Assembly (NCBI GenBank): GCA_964441535.1
Contig: CAYTXQ010000008.1
Coordinates: forward strand, 1-22,710
DNA length: 22,710 nucleotides
Direction: 5' to 3'
Source: CAYNLX01 sp964441535
GTDB taxonomy: Bacteria > Bacillota_I > Bacilli_A > RF39 > UBA660
A program made the translations under genes and the position numbers. Positions 7,483 to 15,164 of the stretch are shown here, piece after piece. Positions within the stretch are counted from its first letter, which is position 1; each line of letters begins with the position of its first letter. Under the pieces are notes generated by a model. That model was not told the DNA's origin. It searched no databases and saw only the letters and a program-made list of their open reading frames with translations.

Positions 7483-8865
7483 TTAAAATTCACAATTACC
7501 TGGAGTTCTTGGAAATGGTATAACATCTCTAATATTTTCTACTCCAGTTAAATAAATTAATAATCTTTCAAAACCCATTCCAAAGCCTGAATGAATACAT
7601 CCTCCATATTTTCTTAAATCCAAATACCATTCAAGTCCACTTTCAGAAATTCCTAAATCTTTCATTTTATTTTTTAATATATCTAATCTTTCTTCTCTTT
7701 GACTTCCACCCATTAATTCTCCTGCACCAGGCACTAATAAATCAACTGCCGCTACTGTTTTATCATCTTCGTTTAATCTCATGTAGAACGCTTTAATATC
7801 TTTAGGCCATGAAGTAACAAATACTGGTGAATGAAAATATTCTCCGGTTAAATATTTTTCATGTTCTGTAGCTAAATCTTTACCATGTTCTGGAATATTA
7901 TCGAATTTAACTTTAGAATCAATTAATATTTTAATAGCTTCTTCATGAGTTATTCTTTTAGCAGTATTATTTAATACTAGACTTAATTTATCTATTATTC
8001 CAGTTTCAACAAACTTATCAAAGAATTGCATTTCTTCTTTAGCATTATCTAAAATGTATTGAATGATATATTTTAACATATCCTCTTCAATATCCATTAA
8101 TCCATTTAAATCACAAAAAGCAATTTCAGGCTCTATCATCCAGAACTCTGAAGCATGTGTTTTAGTATTTGAATTTTCTGCTCTAAATGTAGGACCAAAG
8201 GTATACACTTTTTTAAATGCCATAGCAAAACTTTCTGCTTCTAACTGACCTGTTACAGTAAGTCCTACCTTTTTACCAAAGAAATCCTTTGAATAATCTA
8301 AATATTCACCATTAAGTTTATTAAGATCAAGAGTAGTAACTTTAAACATTTCTCCTGCTCCTTCACCATCATTTCCAGTTATAATAGGAGTATTGGTGTA
8401 TACATACCCTCTTTCCTGAAAATATTTATGAATAGCAAAAGAAGCTAAACTACGTACTCTAAATACTGCCTGAAATAAATTGGTTCTAGGTCTTAAATTA
8501 GCATTTTCTCTTAAGAATTCTCTACTGTGAGATTTTGGCTGTATAGGATAATCTTCAGGGCAATCTCCTAAAACAGTTATCTCTTTTAAAGATAATTCAA
8601 ATTCTTGGCCGCCACCACTAGATTCAGTTAATATTCCTGTTACTTTTATTGAACTTCCTATGTGAATCTTCTGTATATCTTCAAATTCAGGTAATTCACT
8701 ATTATAAACTACTTGAATAGTTTTAAAGTAAGTTCCATCAGAAAAATCAATAAATCCAAAAGAAGGATATTTCCTATGATTTTTTACCCACCCTTCAATT
8801 GTAATTTCTTGTCCCATTAAATCTTTCAATAGTTCATAAATACTTTTTACATCATATTTACTCAT
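7483..8865 (-). CDS. asnS: Asparaginyl-tRNA synthetase
   Basis: Class IIb synthetase joining Asn to tRNA-Asn. The 460-residue length is normal for bacterial AsnRS (about 463). It has an N-terminal OB fold (ITIEGWVKNHRKYPSFGFI), the segment GEGAGEMFKVTT, motif 2 (FGPTFRAENSNTKTHASEFW, about residues 208-227), the GELMGGSQREERLD stretch, and motif 3 (SGFGMGFERLLIYLTG) ending in the characteristic IPFPRTPGNCEF. AAGGAGG sits before ATG 8865. It is the first gene of the asnS-aspS operon and is preceded by a full T-box leader and a 17-spaced sigma-A promoter, so expression should follow the charging state of the tRNA read by that leader. Confidence 0.97.
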   Translation of the reverse strand: MSKYDVKSIYELLKDLMGQEITIEGWVKNHRKYPSFGFIDFSDGTYFKTIQVVYNSELPEFEDIQKIHIGSSIKVTGILTESSGGGQEFELSLKEITVLGDCPEDYPIQPKSHSREFLRENANLRPRTNLFQAVFRVRSLASFAIHKYFQERGYVYTNTPIITGNDGEGAGEMFKVTTLDLNKLNGEYLDYSKDFFGKKVGLTVTGQLEAESFAMAFKKVYTFGPTFRAENSNTKTHASEFWMIEPEIAFCDLNGLMDIEEDMLKYIIQYILDNAKEEMQFFDKFVETGIIDKLSLVLNNTAKRITHEEAIKILIDSKVKFDNIPEHGKDLATEHEKYLTGEYFHSPVFVTSWPKDIKAFYMRLNEDDKTVAAVDLLVPGAGELMGGSQREERLDILKNKMKDLGISESGLEWYLDLRKYGGCIHSGFGMGFERLLIYLTGVENIRDVIPFPRTPGNCEF

Positions 8866-8884
8866 ATAATTTCCTCCTTTTTAA

Positions 8885-9105
8885 CAAAAAAGTTATGACT
8901 TTAAGGGACGAAAACATCGTGGTACCACCCTTATTATCATAACTGACTTCTCTTATTAGTAACGTTAATAACACGTTTTAATTTACTTAATTTCAATTAA
9001 ACTCTCTGTGGTGTCTTTCTTATCTATTTTATTATTAGTTTTCACCAAACACTAACTCTCTTAAAATAAATGAATAGATATTACTTTTCCACATCTTCGA
9101 TTTAT
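8885..9105 (-). promoter_or_regulatory. T-box riboswitch ahead of asnS-aspS; apparent specifier GAC (Asp)
   Basis: The minus strand carries the T-box AAGGGTGGTACCACG (8932-8918) and a strong terminator: AGTTATGA (8944-8937) with TCATAACT (8898-8891), AAGGG with CCCTT inside, then T6. Stem I closes by TGTGG (9093-9089) with CCACA (9011-9007) and holds the usual GAAAAGTAA, AGAGAG and TTGGTG elements. The triplet in specifier position, followed by A and the 3' strand of the closing helix, is GAC (9015-9013). An Asn triplet AAC is absent there. Uncharged tRNA should stabilise the antiterminator and turn the operon on. Confidence 0.9.
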
Positions 9106-9111
9106 ATATTA

Positions 9112-9140
9112 ATTATATTCTTATATGACTGAATAGTCAA
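9112..9140 (-). promoter_or_regulatory. Sigma-A promoter of the asnS-aspS operon
   Basis: On the minus strand TTGACT (9140-9135), a 17-base spacer and TATAAT (9117-9112) give near-consensus spacing directly before the T-box leader. It begins only five bases after the upstream gene's stop, with no terminator between them. Confidence 0.85.
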
Positions 9141-9145
9141 CTAAA

Positions 9146-9817
9146 TTATTCTGGTTTACCAAAATCAAGAGTTAATTTTACTGGAGCTGGTTCTTCCACT
9201 ATTTTATCTTGAAATGTTAATTTCTCTTCCAATTCTGGAGAATGAGAAATTAAAGCATGCATTCTATTTTGTATTTCAAGCATTTCTTCAGCTATTTCTC
9301 GCATTTGGTTTGATAAAAAGAATTTACGATTTAAAATATTATTTAATTTATTTGTTAAATTAAGTGTATCAATCATTATTTCTTCAGACTCTTTAATAGC
9401 TTCTTTTCTATTAAATTTTTTATAAAATCTTTTTCTATCATAAGTATCAGCATTGTATCCTATTAAAGAAATTGCATTAGAAATAAAAATACTAAAAGCA
9501 GTAACATTAACATAATTTATTTCTCCAGGTAAATTGATTCCGCCAAAAAATAAAAACGACATAACCAATATATCCATAAAAATCCATTTTAATTTATTCT
9601 TTAAAAAGAATTTTTTAGAAGAATCATATTTTTCTATATCTTCTTCAAGTTCCTTTAAATGTTTATGGAACTCTTCAATTTTTAATTCAAAATCTTCAAT
9701 TTTTTTATTATTTTCATCATATTTCACTTTTTTTTCTTTAATTTCATCTGATAATGCATTTCTGTTTCTTCCTAATTCCCAATATTCCATCAAAGTTTTT
9801 AATTCTTTTTCTTCCAT
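9146..9817 (-). CDS. Hypothetical coiled-coil membrane protein
   Basis: I do not recognise this 223-residue protein. Residues 1-70 are highly charged with heptad-like spacing (EIKEKKVKYDENNKKIEDFE), suggesting a coiled coil. Two hydrophobic segments follow at about 78-96 (WIFMDILVMSFLFFGGINL) and 104-120 (VTAFSIFISNAISLIGY). A second charged helical region (about 125-200) and a Pro-rich tail (EEPAPVKLTLDFGKPE) close the protein. There is no signal peptide; the likely topology is a hairpin with both helical ends in the cytoplasm. AAGGAG precedes ATG 9817. It lies upstream of the asnS leader on the same strand without a visible terminator, so readthrough into the T-box is possible. A structural or membrane-organising role is conceivable, but none can be assigned. 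Confidence 0.8.
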   Translation of the reverse strand: MEEKELKTLMEYWELGRNRNALSDEIKEKKVKYDENNKKIEDFELKIEEFHKHLKELEEDIEKYDSSKKFFLKNKLKWIFMDILVMSFLFFGGINLPGEINYVNVTAFSIFISNAISLIGYNADTYDRKRFYKKFNRKEAIKESEEIMIDTLNLTNKLNNILNRKFFLSNQMREIAEEMLEIQNRMHALISHSPELEEKLTFQDKIVEEPAPVKLTLDFGKPE

Positions 9818-9940
9818 ACAAAAGTCTCCTTTTGGTTAATTATATTACGCTTATTTTAAAAAATAGTCAATTATTTGTTAATTAGTGTTTTTTTATTTTT
9901 TTAATTATGTTATTCTAAATATGAAAGGTAGTATTTAAAT

Positions 9941-11419
9941 ATGGATGTTGGTTTTGATAACAAAAAATATGTAAAAATTCAAAGTAAAAAGATTAAAGAA
10001 AAAATAAAAAAATTTGATAAGTTATATTTAGAGTTTGGAGGTAAACTTTTTGATGATTATCATGCGGTAAGAGTATTACCAGGTTTTAAACTAGATTCTA
10101 AATTACATTTATTAAAAGAATTAAAAGATGATTTAGAAGTAATATTCTGTATAAGTGCTAATGACATAGAAAGACATAAACAAAGAGCTGAATTTAATAT
10201 AACATATGATATAGAAGTTATGCGTTTAATAGATAACTTAAAAGCATTAGGAATATCAATTAATTCTGTAGTAATTACATTATATAAAAATCAAACAGCT
10301 GCCGATAATTTTAGAAAGAAACTTGAAAGAAATGGAATTAAAACATATATACATACTTACACTAAAGGTTATCCAATAGATGTAGATACTATTGTTAGTG
10401 AAGAAGGCTATGGAGCCAATCCCTATATAAAAACAACTAAACCATTAGTAATAGTGAATGCTCCAGGACCTTGTAGTGGGAAATTAGCGACTTGTTTATC
10501 TCAACTGTATCACGAACATAAAAGAGGAGTTAATGCTGGATATGCTAAATTTGAAACTTTTCCAGTATGGGATCTTCCTTTAAAACATCCAGTAAATGTT
10601 GCTTATGAAGCTGCAACTGCTGATTTAAAAGATATTAATATGATTGATTCTTTTCACTTAGAAAAATATAATATACAATCAGTTAATTACAATAGAGACT
10701 TAGAAATATTTCCAGTATTAAAAAACATATTACATAAAATAACTGGTGAAGATGTTTATTTCTCACCTACTGATATGGGAATAAACACAATTGGAAAATC
10801 AATTATAGATGATAATATAATTAGAGAAGCAGCTAAGAAAGAAATTGTTAGAAGGTACTTTCAGGCTAGATGTGATTATAAACTAGGTTTAGTAGACGAA
10901 GATACTCCTCAGAGAATTAAAATCCTAATGGACGAATTAAATTTAACTGATAATTATTTAGATGTTGTTCCTGTAGCATTAGAAAAATCTAAATTAGAAA
11001 GTAAACATGTAATATCATTAAAACTTCCTAATGGAAAAATTATTACAGGAAAGCAAAGCGAATTATTAAGTCCTGCTGCAAGTTTATTTATTAATGCTGT
11101 TAAAGAATTAACTAATATTCCTGATGATGTAGATTTAATTAGTCAGTCAGTTCTTGAACCTATATTAAAATTAAAACCTAAATCCTTAAATTCTAAATCT
11201 TATTTCTTACAGTTACAGGAAGTTTTAATAGCTTTAAGTATATGTTCTGTAACAAATCCTATTATTGAAAAGGCTTTAAGTAATGTAGGAAAATTAGAAT
11301 TCTGTGAAGCTCATTCAACTTACATAGTTCAAAATGGAGATTTAACAGTCCTAAAAAGTTTAAAAATAAATTTAACTTGTGAACCAGAATTTTTTGATAA
11401 CAATATATTATTGTACTAA
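9941..11419 (+). CDS. DUF1846 (UPF0371) family protein
   Basis: The 492-residue protein matches the DUF1846/UPF0371 family in length and motifs. It starts MDVGFDNKKYVKIQSKKI, has FDDYHAVRVLPGF near residue 40, CISANDIERHKQR, a P-loop-like NAPGPCSGKLATCLSQ near residues 168-183, and the very conserved FETFPVWDLPLKHPVNVAYEA region, followed by SPTDMGIN. Structures of family members are known, but as far as I recall their role is not; no reaction should be claimed. At the third position of GPxSGK this protein has Cys, where I recall Gly in relatives. GAAAGG lies upstream of the ATG with a somewhat long spacing. It is monocistronic and converges on the zinc-ribbon gene across a shared terminator. 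Confidence 0.92.
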   Translation: MDVGFDNKKYVKIQSKKIKEKIKKFDKLYLEFGGKLFDDYHAVRVLPGFKLDSKLHLLKELKDDLEVIFCISANDIERHKQRAEFNITYDIEVMRLIDNLKALGISINSVVITLYKNQTAADNFRKKLERNGIKTYIHTYTKGYPIDVDTIVSEEGYGANPYIKTTKPLVIVNAPGPCSGKLATCLSQLYHEHKRGVNAGYAKFETFPVWDLPLKHPVNVAYEAATADLKDINMIDSFHLEKYNIQSVNYNRDLEIFPVLKNILHKITGEDVYFSPTDMGINTIGKSIIDDNIIREAAKKEIVRRYFQARCDYKLGLVDEDTPQRIKILMDELNLTDNYLDVVPVALEKSKLESKHVISLKLPNGKIITGKQSELLSPAASLFINAVKELTNIPDDVDLISQSVLEPILKLKPKSLNSKSYFLQLQEVLIALSICSVTNPIIEKALSNVGKLEFCEAHSTYIVQNGDLTVLKSLKINLTCEPEFFDNNILLY

Positions 11420-11444
11420 AAAAAGAACCAAATGGCTCTTTTTT
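11419..11444. terminator. Bidirectional terminator after the DUF1846 gene
   Basis: AAAAAAGAACC (11419-11429), loop AAAT, GGCTCTTTTTT (11434-11444), with one A-C mismatch. It serves the two convergent genes and touches both stop regions. Confidence 0.75.
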
Positions 11445-11447
11445 ATT

Positions 11448-11645
11448 TTAATATTGTTTTCTATTAAAATTGTTTCTGTTATTATTAAATTTATTTTTCT
11501 TAGAATCTCTACAAGGTTTACATCTTTGAGGTTTTTTATCAAAACCTTTTTCATCATAAAATTCTTGTTCTCCTGCAGTAAAAATAAATTCTTTTCCACA
11601 ATCTTTACATATTAATGTTTCGTCTGTGTAAGTTTTCTTTTCCAT
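11448..11645 (-). CDS. Small zinc-ribbon protein
   Basis: A 65-residue protein with two CxxC knuckles, ICKDCGKEF (C13, C16) and RCKPCRDSKK (C42, C45), as in the short bacterial zinc-ribbon family (zf-trcl type). The segment between them (FIFTAGEQEFYDEKGF) is characteristic of that family. The tail is Asn/Arg/Lys-rich (KNKFNNNRNNFNRKQY) and suggests nucleic acid binding, but the role is unknown. AAGGAGG lies six bases before the ATG. The -10 box at 11741-11736 implies an untranslated leader of roughly 85 bases, long for this compact region. It converges on the DUF1846 gene. Confidence 0.88.
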   Translation of the reverse strand: MEKKTYTDETLICKDCGKEFIFTAGEQEFYDEKGFDKKPQRCKPCRDSKKNKFNNNRNNFNRKQY

Positions 11646-11741
11646 TACTATCCTCCTTATAAATTTGGATTTAATTTTTACTTGGTTCCATTAAAATATA
11701 TAAGAAAGACAATTAAATTATTAAATCTATTAATAATTATA
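11646..11741 (-). promoter_or_regulatory. Promoter and long 5' leader of the zinc-ribbon gene
   Basis: TATAAT (11741-11736) is the only clear promoter element. The leader can close on itself: GATTTAAT (11727-11720) pairs perfectly with ATTAAATC (11675-11668), bringing the 5' part next to the Shine-Dalgarno site. No known riboswitch class is recognised. Confidence 0.4.
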
Positions 11742-11787
11742 TCATAAATTTAAAAAAATACAATTAAAATTTCACAAAATATTTAAA

Positions 11788-11864
11788 TGGCGTCCTCGAT
11801 TGGAATCGAACCAACGACCTATCCCTTAGGAGGGGATCGCTCTATCCTACTGAGCTACGAGGAC
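11788..11864 (-). tRNA. tRNA-Arg(CCT)
   Basis: Acceptor GTCCTCG/CGAGGAC, anticodon stem ATCCC/GGGAT around CTCCTAA (anticodon CCT, codon AGG), T loop TTGGTTCGATTCCAA and encoded CCA. A TATAAT at 11880-11875 lies just upstream, without a clear -35. Confidence 0.95.
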
Positions 11865-11883
11865 ACACATATAAATTATAGCA

Positions 11884-11908
11884 TAAAAAAATACATCTTT
11901 CGACGTAT
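11884..11908 (-). terminator. Terminator of the HD-domain gene
   Basis: On the minus strand ATACGTC-GAAA-GATGTAT (one mismatch) is followed by a T run (complement of A 11884-11890). It sits at the end of the HD gene and directly upstream of tRNA-Arg(CCT). Confidence 0.65.
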
Positions 11909-12411
11909 TATTTTTGAATTGTTATAATGTTAAATATAAATAATAATGCTACATTTACTAAAGTATTGAATTTAAATCTATACATTTCATATGTTGCAAC
12001 ACTTTTATCAGCAAATGATACAACATAACTTTCAGCATATTTAGGAGGTCTTGTAGGATTTAAAGGAAACATGTGAGAAGAAATAATATTTTCTTCTAAA
12101 GTTCCTATTTCATAATATTTTTTAGCATTCTTTACAGCTATTAGAGGATGCTTACATAATCTTTCAGTTGAATCTGCATTATCTCCTACTTCTTCATTTC
12201 TAAAAAAATCATGTAATAAAGCCGCTCTTGTAGACTTAATATAATCTAAATGTAAAAATTTAGTTACTTTATAAGTCGTTTTTGCAACTCTTATAGAATG
12301 AGCAAGTCTTGAAATTCCATGATGTGCTTCTTTATCTAATAATAAAAATTCATTATTATTCATTATATCTTTTACAATATCATTATAATCTATTTTCTGT
12401 CTTAATGACAT
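11908..12411 (-). CDS. HD-domain phosphohydrolase
   Basis: The 167-residue protein carries the metal-binding HD pattern: H38 (RLAHSIRVA), the H67-D68 pair (ALLHDFF) and D135 (SFADKSV), with a further H112 or so in SSHMFPLNP. HD proteins are metal-dependent hydrolases of phosphate esters, often nucleotides; the substrate here is unknown. It lacks any RelA/SpoT synthetase domain and is only the bare HD unit. The last 25 residues are hydrophobic (LVNVALLFIFNIITI), a possible membrane anchor. GAGGTGA lies before the ATG and TATAAT is at 12441-12436. It is divergent from the phosphodiesterase gene, and the region between them holds a duplicated 13-base motif. Confidence 0.85.
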   Translation of the reverse strand: MSLRQKIDYNDIVKDIMNNNEFLLLDKEAHHGISRLAHSIRVAKTTYKVTKFLHLDYIKSTRAALLHDFFRNEEVGDNADSTERLCKHPLIAVKNAKKYYEIGTLEENIISSHMFPLNPTRPPKYAESYVVSFADKSVATYEMYRFKFNTLVNVALLFIFNIITIQK

Positions 12412-12435
12412 ATGTCTTTCACCTCGGACTAGTAA

Positions 12436-12441
12436 ATTATA
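12436..12441 (-). promoter_or_regulatory. -10 box of the HD-domain gene
   Basis: TATAAT on the minus strand, 25 bases before the ATG. The -35 is weak (TTCATT, 17-base spacer) and overlaps one copy of the 13-base repeat. Confidence 0.5.
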
Positions 12442-12450
12442 TCACAAAAT

Positions 12451-12502
12451 TACCAAAAAATGAAGTTTTTTTTGTATTTTACATAAAACTACCAAAAAAT
12501 GA
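12451..12502. repeat. Duplicated TACCAAAAAATGA motif between divergent genes
   Basis: Two exact copies of TACCAAAAAATGA (12451-12463 and 12490-12502) lie 39 bases apart in the short divergent intergenic region. One abuts the -10 box of the phosphodiesterase gene, the other lies at the -35 region of the HD gene. Confidence 0.6.
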
Positions 12503-12508
12503 TATAAT
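12478..12508 (+). promoter_or_regulatory. Promoter of the phosphodiesterase gene
   Basis: TATAAT (12503-12508) with TTTACA (12478-12483) and a 19-base spacer. Only 15 bases separate the -10 box from the ATG, so the leader must be very short and barely include the GGTGAT ribosome site. Confidence 0.55.
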
Positions 12509-12523
12509 TATTTTGGTGATTTT

Positions 12524-13228
12524 ATGAAAGATTTATCAATTTTAAATAATGTTAAAATTGCTCATAGAGGTATACATAATAAAAAAACACCTGAAAATTC
12601 AATTCCTGCTTTTAAAGAAGCTATCAAATTAAATATACCTATAGAATTAGATATTCATTTACTTAAAGATAAAACAATTGTAGTATTCCACGATGATAAC
12701 TTAAAAAGAATGACAGGAATAGATAAGCAAATAAAAGATTGTACTTATGAGGAAATAAAAAATTTAAAACTTAATAATACAAAATATAAAATACCTCTAC
12801 TTAATGATATTCTCAAACTTGTAAATGGTAAAGTACTTTTAGACCTAGAATATAAATTTGATAATAAATTTGGTAAATTAGAAAAAGAATCAGTTAAATA
12901 TTTAGATGACTATAATGGGAATTTTATAGTAAAATCTTTTAATCCTAAAAGTGTATTTTGGTTTAGATTGCATAGACCTAACTATATTAGAGGATTATTG
13001 GTTTGTAATTATAAAAAACAAAAAGTTAATATTTTAAAAAGAATATTACTAAATACAAAGTTATTATATAAAATTATATCTCCAGACTTTATAGCTTATG
13101 AAAAGAAAATTGATATTAAAAATAATTTAAAACCTTTTCTTATTTATACAATAAAACACAAAAATGAATTAAGAAATTATAAAAACATCTCAATAATTGC
13201 AGAAAATATATTTGAAAAAGAAAAGTAA
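12524..13228 (+). CDS. Glycerophosphodiester phosphodiesterase family protein
   Basis: GDPD enzymes hydrolyse deacylated phospholipid diesters to sn-glycerol 3-phosphate and an alcohol. The 234-residue protein shows the family core: AHRGIHNKKTPENS with H14-R15, the metal ligands E41 and D43 in IPIELDIHLLKD, and H56-D57 in VVFHDDNLKRMTG. Later there is a strand with KVLLDLEYK and a basic C-terminal half. There is no signal peptide or membrane helix, so it should act in the cytoplasm. Length is normal for short bacterial members. The start has GGTGAT as its ribosome site. It is divergent from the HD gene and followed by the gltX promoter with no clear terminator between. Confidence 0.93.
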   Translation: MKDLSILNNVKIAHRGIHNKKTPENSIPAFKEAIKLNIPIELDIHLLKDKTIVVFHDDNLKRMTGIDKQIKDCTYEEIKNLKLNNTKYKIPLLNDILKLVNGKVLLDLEYKFDNKFGKLEKESVKYLDDYNGNFIVKSFNPKSVFWFRLHRPNYIRGLLVCNYKKQKVNILKRILLNTKLLYKIISPDFIAYEKKIDIKNNLKPFLIYTIKHKNELRNYKNISIIAENIFEKEK

Positions 13229-13235
13229 AACTAAT

Positions 13236-13264
13236 TTGACAAAAATATATAAAGATTATATAAT
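13236..13264 (+). promoter_or_regulatory. Sigma-A promoter of gltX
   Basis: Consensus TTGACA (13236-13241), a 17-base spacer and consensus TATAAT (13259-13264), the strongest promoter in the window. Confidence 0.9.
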
Positions 13265-13270
13265 TTATTT

Positions 13271-13490
13271 ATATTAAAGCAATGAAAAAGAAAAGTAAAA
13301 TATTTTTAATTTAAAGAGAATTAATGGTTGGTGTAAATTAATATTTAATATATTTGAAAGAAACTTTAGAGCTGAATATCGTATATAAGATATTTCGTTA
13401 ATCGCGTTAAGATTTAGAGATTATATTATTTAATAATATAAATTAAGGTGGTACCACGAAAGATTCGTCCTTATAGGATGGGTCTTTTTT
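13271..13490 (+). promoter_or_regulatory. T-box riboswitch of gltX, specifier GAA (Glu)
   Basis: T-box AAGGTGGTACCACG at 13445-13458, then a terminator AAGATTCGTCC / AGGATGGGTCTT (13459-13486, loop TTAT) and a T run. Stem I starts near AGC...AAAG (13278-13290), paired with CTTT-AGA-GCT (13364-13373), and holds AAAAGTAA, AAAGAGAA and TTGGTG. The specifier triplet is GAA at 13360-13362, followed by A and the helix, matching the Glu enzyme downstream. It fills the 280-base stretch before gltX. Confidence 0.9.
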
Positions 13491-13511
13491 ATTTAGAAAG
13501 GAAGAATTTAT

Positions 13512-15164
13512 ATGACAAATAAAGATTTAGCTAATTTAATGTTTCCAGACATATCAATGACTGTTGAGGATTACAAGAAGAAATACCCTACTAGAAAACT
13601 TAAAGAAGGAGCAATTGTTAGTCGTTATGCGCCTAGTCCTACTGGATTTGTACATATGGGAAACATTTATGCTGCTTTTATAGAAAGAAAATTTGCAAAA
13701 CAGACTGATGGAGTTTTCTTTTTAAGAATAGAAGATACTGATAAAAAAAGATATGTTGAAGATGGTATAGAAAGAATTCTGACTGACATGAAAAATTTTC
13801 ATATTGAGTTTGATGAGTGTCCGTTCAATATGAACGAAGAAAAAGGTAACTATGGGCCTTATATTCAAAGTCAAAGAAATTTTATATACAAAGCTTTTGT
13901 AAAACATTTTATTGAATTAGGTTTGGCTTACCCATGTTTTTGTAAAGAAGAAGATTTAGAAAAGATTAGAAAAAAACAGGAAACTAATAAAGATAGAATT
14001 GGATACTATGGAAAGTGGGCTCTTTGCAGAAATATACCAATAGATGAAGCTTACAAACTTATAAAAAATGGAGAAAAATTCATTGTTAGACTAAAATCAA
14101 ATGGAGACTTTAACAAAAAATTAAAATTTCATGATTTAGTTAAAGGTGATGTAGAACTACCTGAAAATGATTTGGATATAGTTATTTTAAAAAGTGATGG
14201 ACTTCCTACATATCACTTTGCTCACTTAGTAGATGATTATTTAATGGGGACTACTCATGTAATAAGAGATCATAACTGGTTTTCTTCATTACCTGTTCAT
14301 ATACAATTATTTCAAATGTTAGGAGTAAATTCTCCTAAATATGCTCACATAGCTCCAGTAATGAAACTTGAGGATGGTTCACTAAGAAAATTATCAAAAA
14401 GAAAAGATCCTGAAGCAGCAGTTAGTTATTATCATGAAAAAGGTATTCCAGTAGATGCTGTAATGATATATATAGCAACTATATCTAATAGTAATTTTGA
14501 AGCCTGGTATGATAATAATTCTGATAAAAGTGTTAATGATTTTGAATTATCATTTAACAAAATAAGTAAAAGTGGTCCATTATTTGATGTGGAAAAACTA
14601 AATAATATTTCCAAAAACTATATAAGTAAAATGACCGCTAAAAAAGTATATGATAATCTATATAAATGGGCATGTGAATTCGATAATGGATTAAAACAGA
14701 TATTAGAAAAATATAAAGATTATTCAATAGATATTTTAAATATTGAAAGAGAGCAAACTAAACCAAGAAAAGATTTTAGTTGTTATAGTGAAATTATAAA
14801 TTATATTTGGTATATGTTTGATGAATATTTTGAAGATAATAAAAATGAATATGAATGGCAATCTATAAATGATAAAAAAGAAATATCTACAATTTTAGAC
14901 ACCTATATTAAAAAATATTTTGATATAAATGATGATAAAGAAACTTGGTTTAATAAATTAAAATTATTATGTGATGATTTAGGTTATGCAAGTGAAATGA
15001 AAGAATATAAAAATAATCCAGATAAATATAAAGGCAATATTGCGGATATAAGTTTAGTAATACGTATTGCTCTAACTACTAAATCAATGACACCGGATTT
15101 ATATGAAACAATGAAACTTTTAGGAAAAGATAGAATTATTTCAAGATTTAATAAATTTATATAA
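13512..15164 (+). CDS. gltX: Glutamyl-tRNA synthetase, long variant
   Basis: Class I synthetase charging tRNA-Glu. The signature RYAPSPTGFVHMGN occupies residues 38-51, so the HIGH element reads H48-M-G-N. The KMSKS loop reads KLSKR (293-297). IEDTDKKR (73-80) and a likely zinc site CFC (C142, C144) with YYGKWALC (C172) are visible. The protein has 550 residues against about 480 for typical GluRS, with an N-terminal extension of some 35 residues before the catalytic core. From memory, long enzymes of this kind occur in Clostridia and related gut bacteria. AAAGGAAG precedes the ATG. Transcription is controlled by its own Glu T-box. No GlnRS is visible here, so whether it also misacylates tRNA-Gln is unknown. 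Confidence 0.93.
   Translation: MTNKDLANLMFPDISMTVEDYKKKYPTRKLKEGAIVSRYAPSPTGFVHMGNIYAAFIERKFAKQTDGVFFLRIEDTDKKRYVEDGIERILTDMKNFHIEFDECPFNMNEEKGNYGPYIQSQRNFIYKAFVKHFIELGLAYPCFCKEEDLEKIRKKQETNKDRIGYYGKWALCRNIPIDEAYKLIKNGEKFIVRLKSNGDFNKKLKFHDLVKGDVELPENDLDIVILKSDGLPTYHFAHLVDDYLMGTTHVIRDHNWFSSLPVHIQLFQMLGVNSPKYAHIAPVMKLEDGSLRKLSKRKDPEAAVSYYHEKGIPVDAVMIYIATISNSNFEAWYDNNSDKSVNDFELSFNKISKSGPLFDVEKLNNISKNYISKMTAKKVYDNLYKWACEFDNGLKQILEKYKDYSIDILNIEREQTKPRKDFSCYSEIINYIWYMFDEYFEDNKNEYEWQSINDKKEISTILDTYIKKYFDINDDKETWFNKLKLLCDDLGYASEMKEYKNNPDKYKGNIADISLVIRIALTTKSMTPDLYETMKLLGKDRIISRFNKFI

Noticed and set aside
11379..11645. Overlapping frames opposite and beside the zinc-ribbon gene
   Set aside because: The zinc-ribbon frame has the ribosome site and CxxC motifs; the others are its shadows and are low-complexity hydrophobic or basic sequence.
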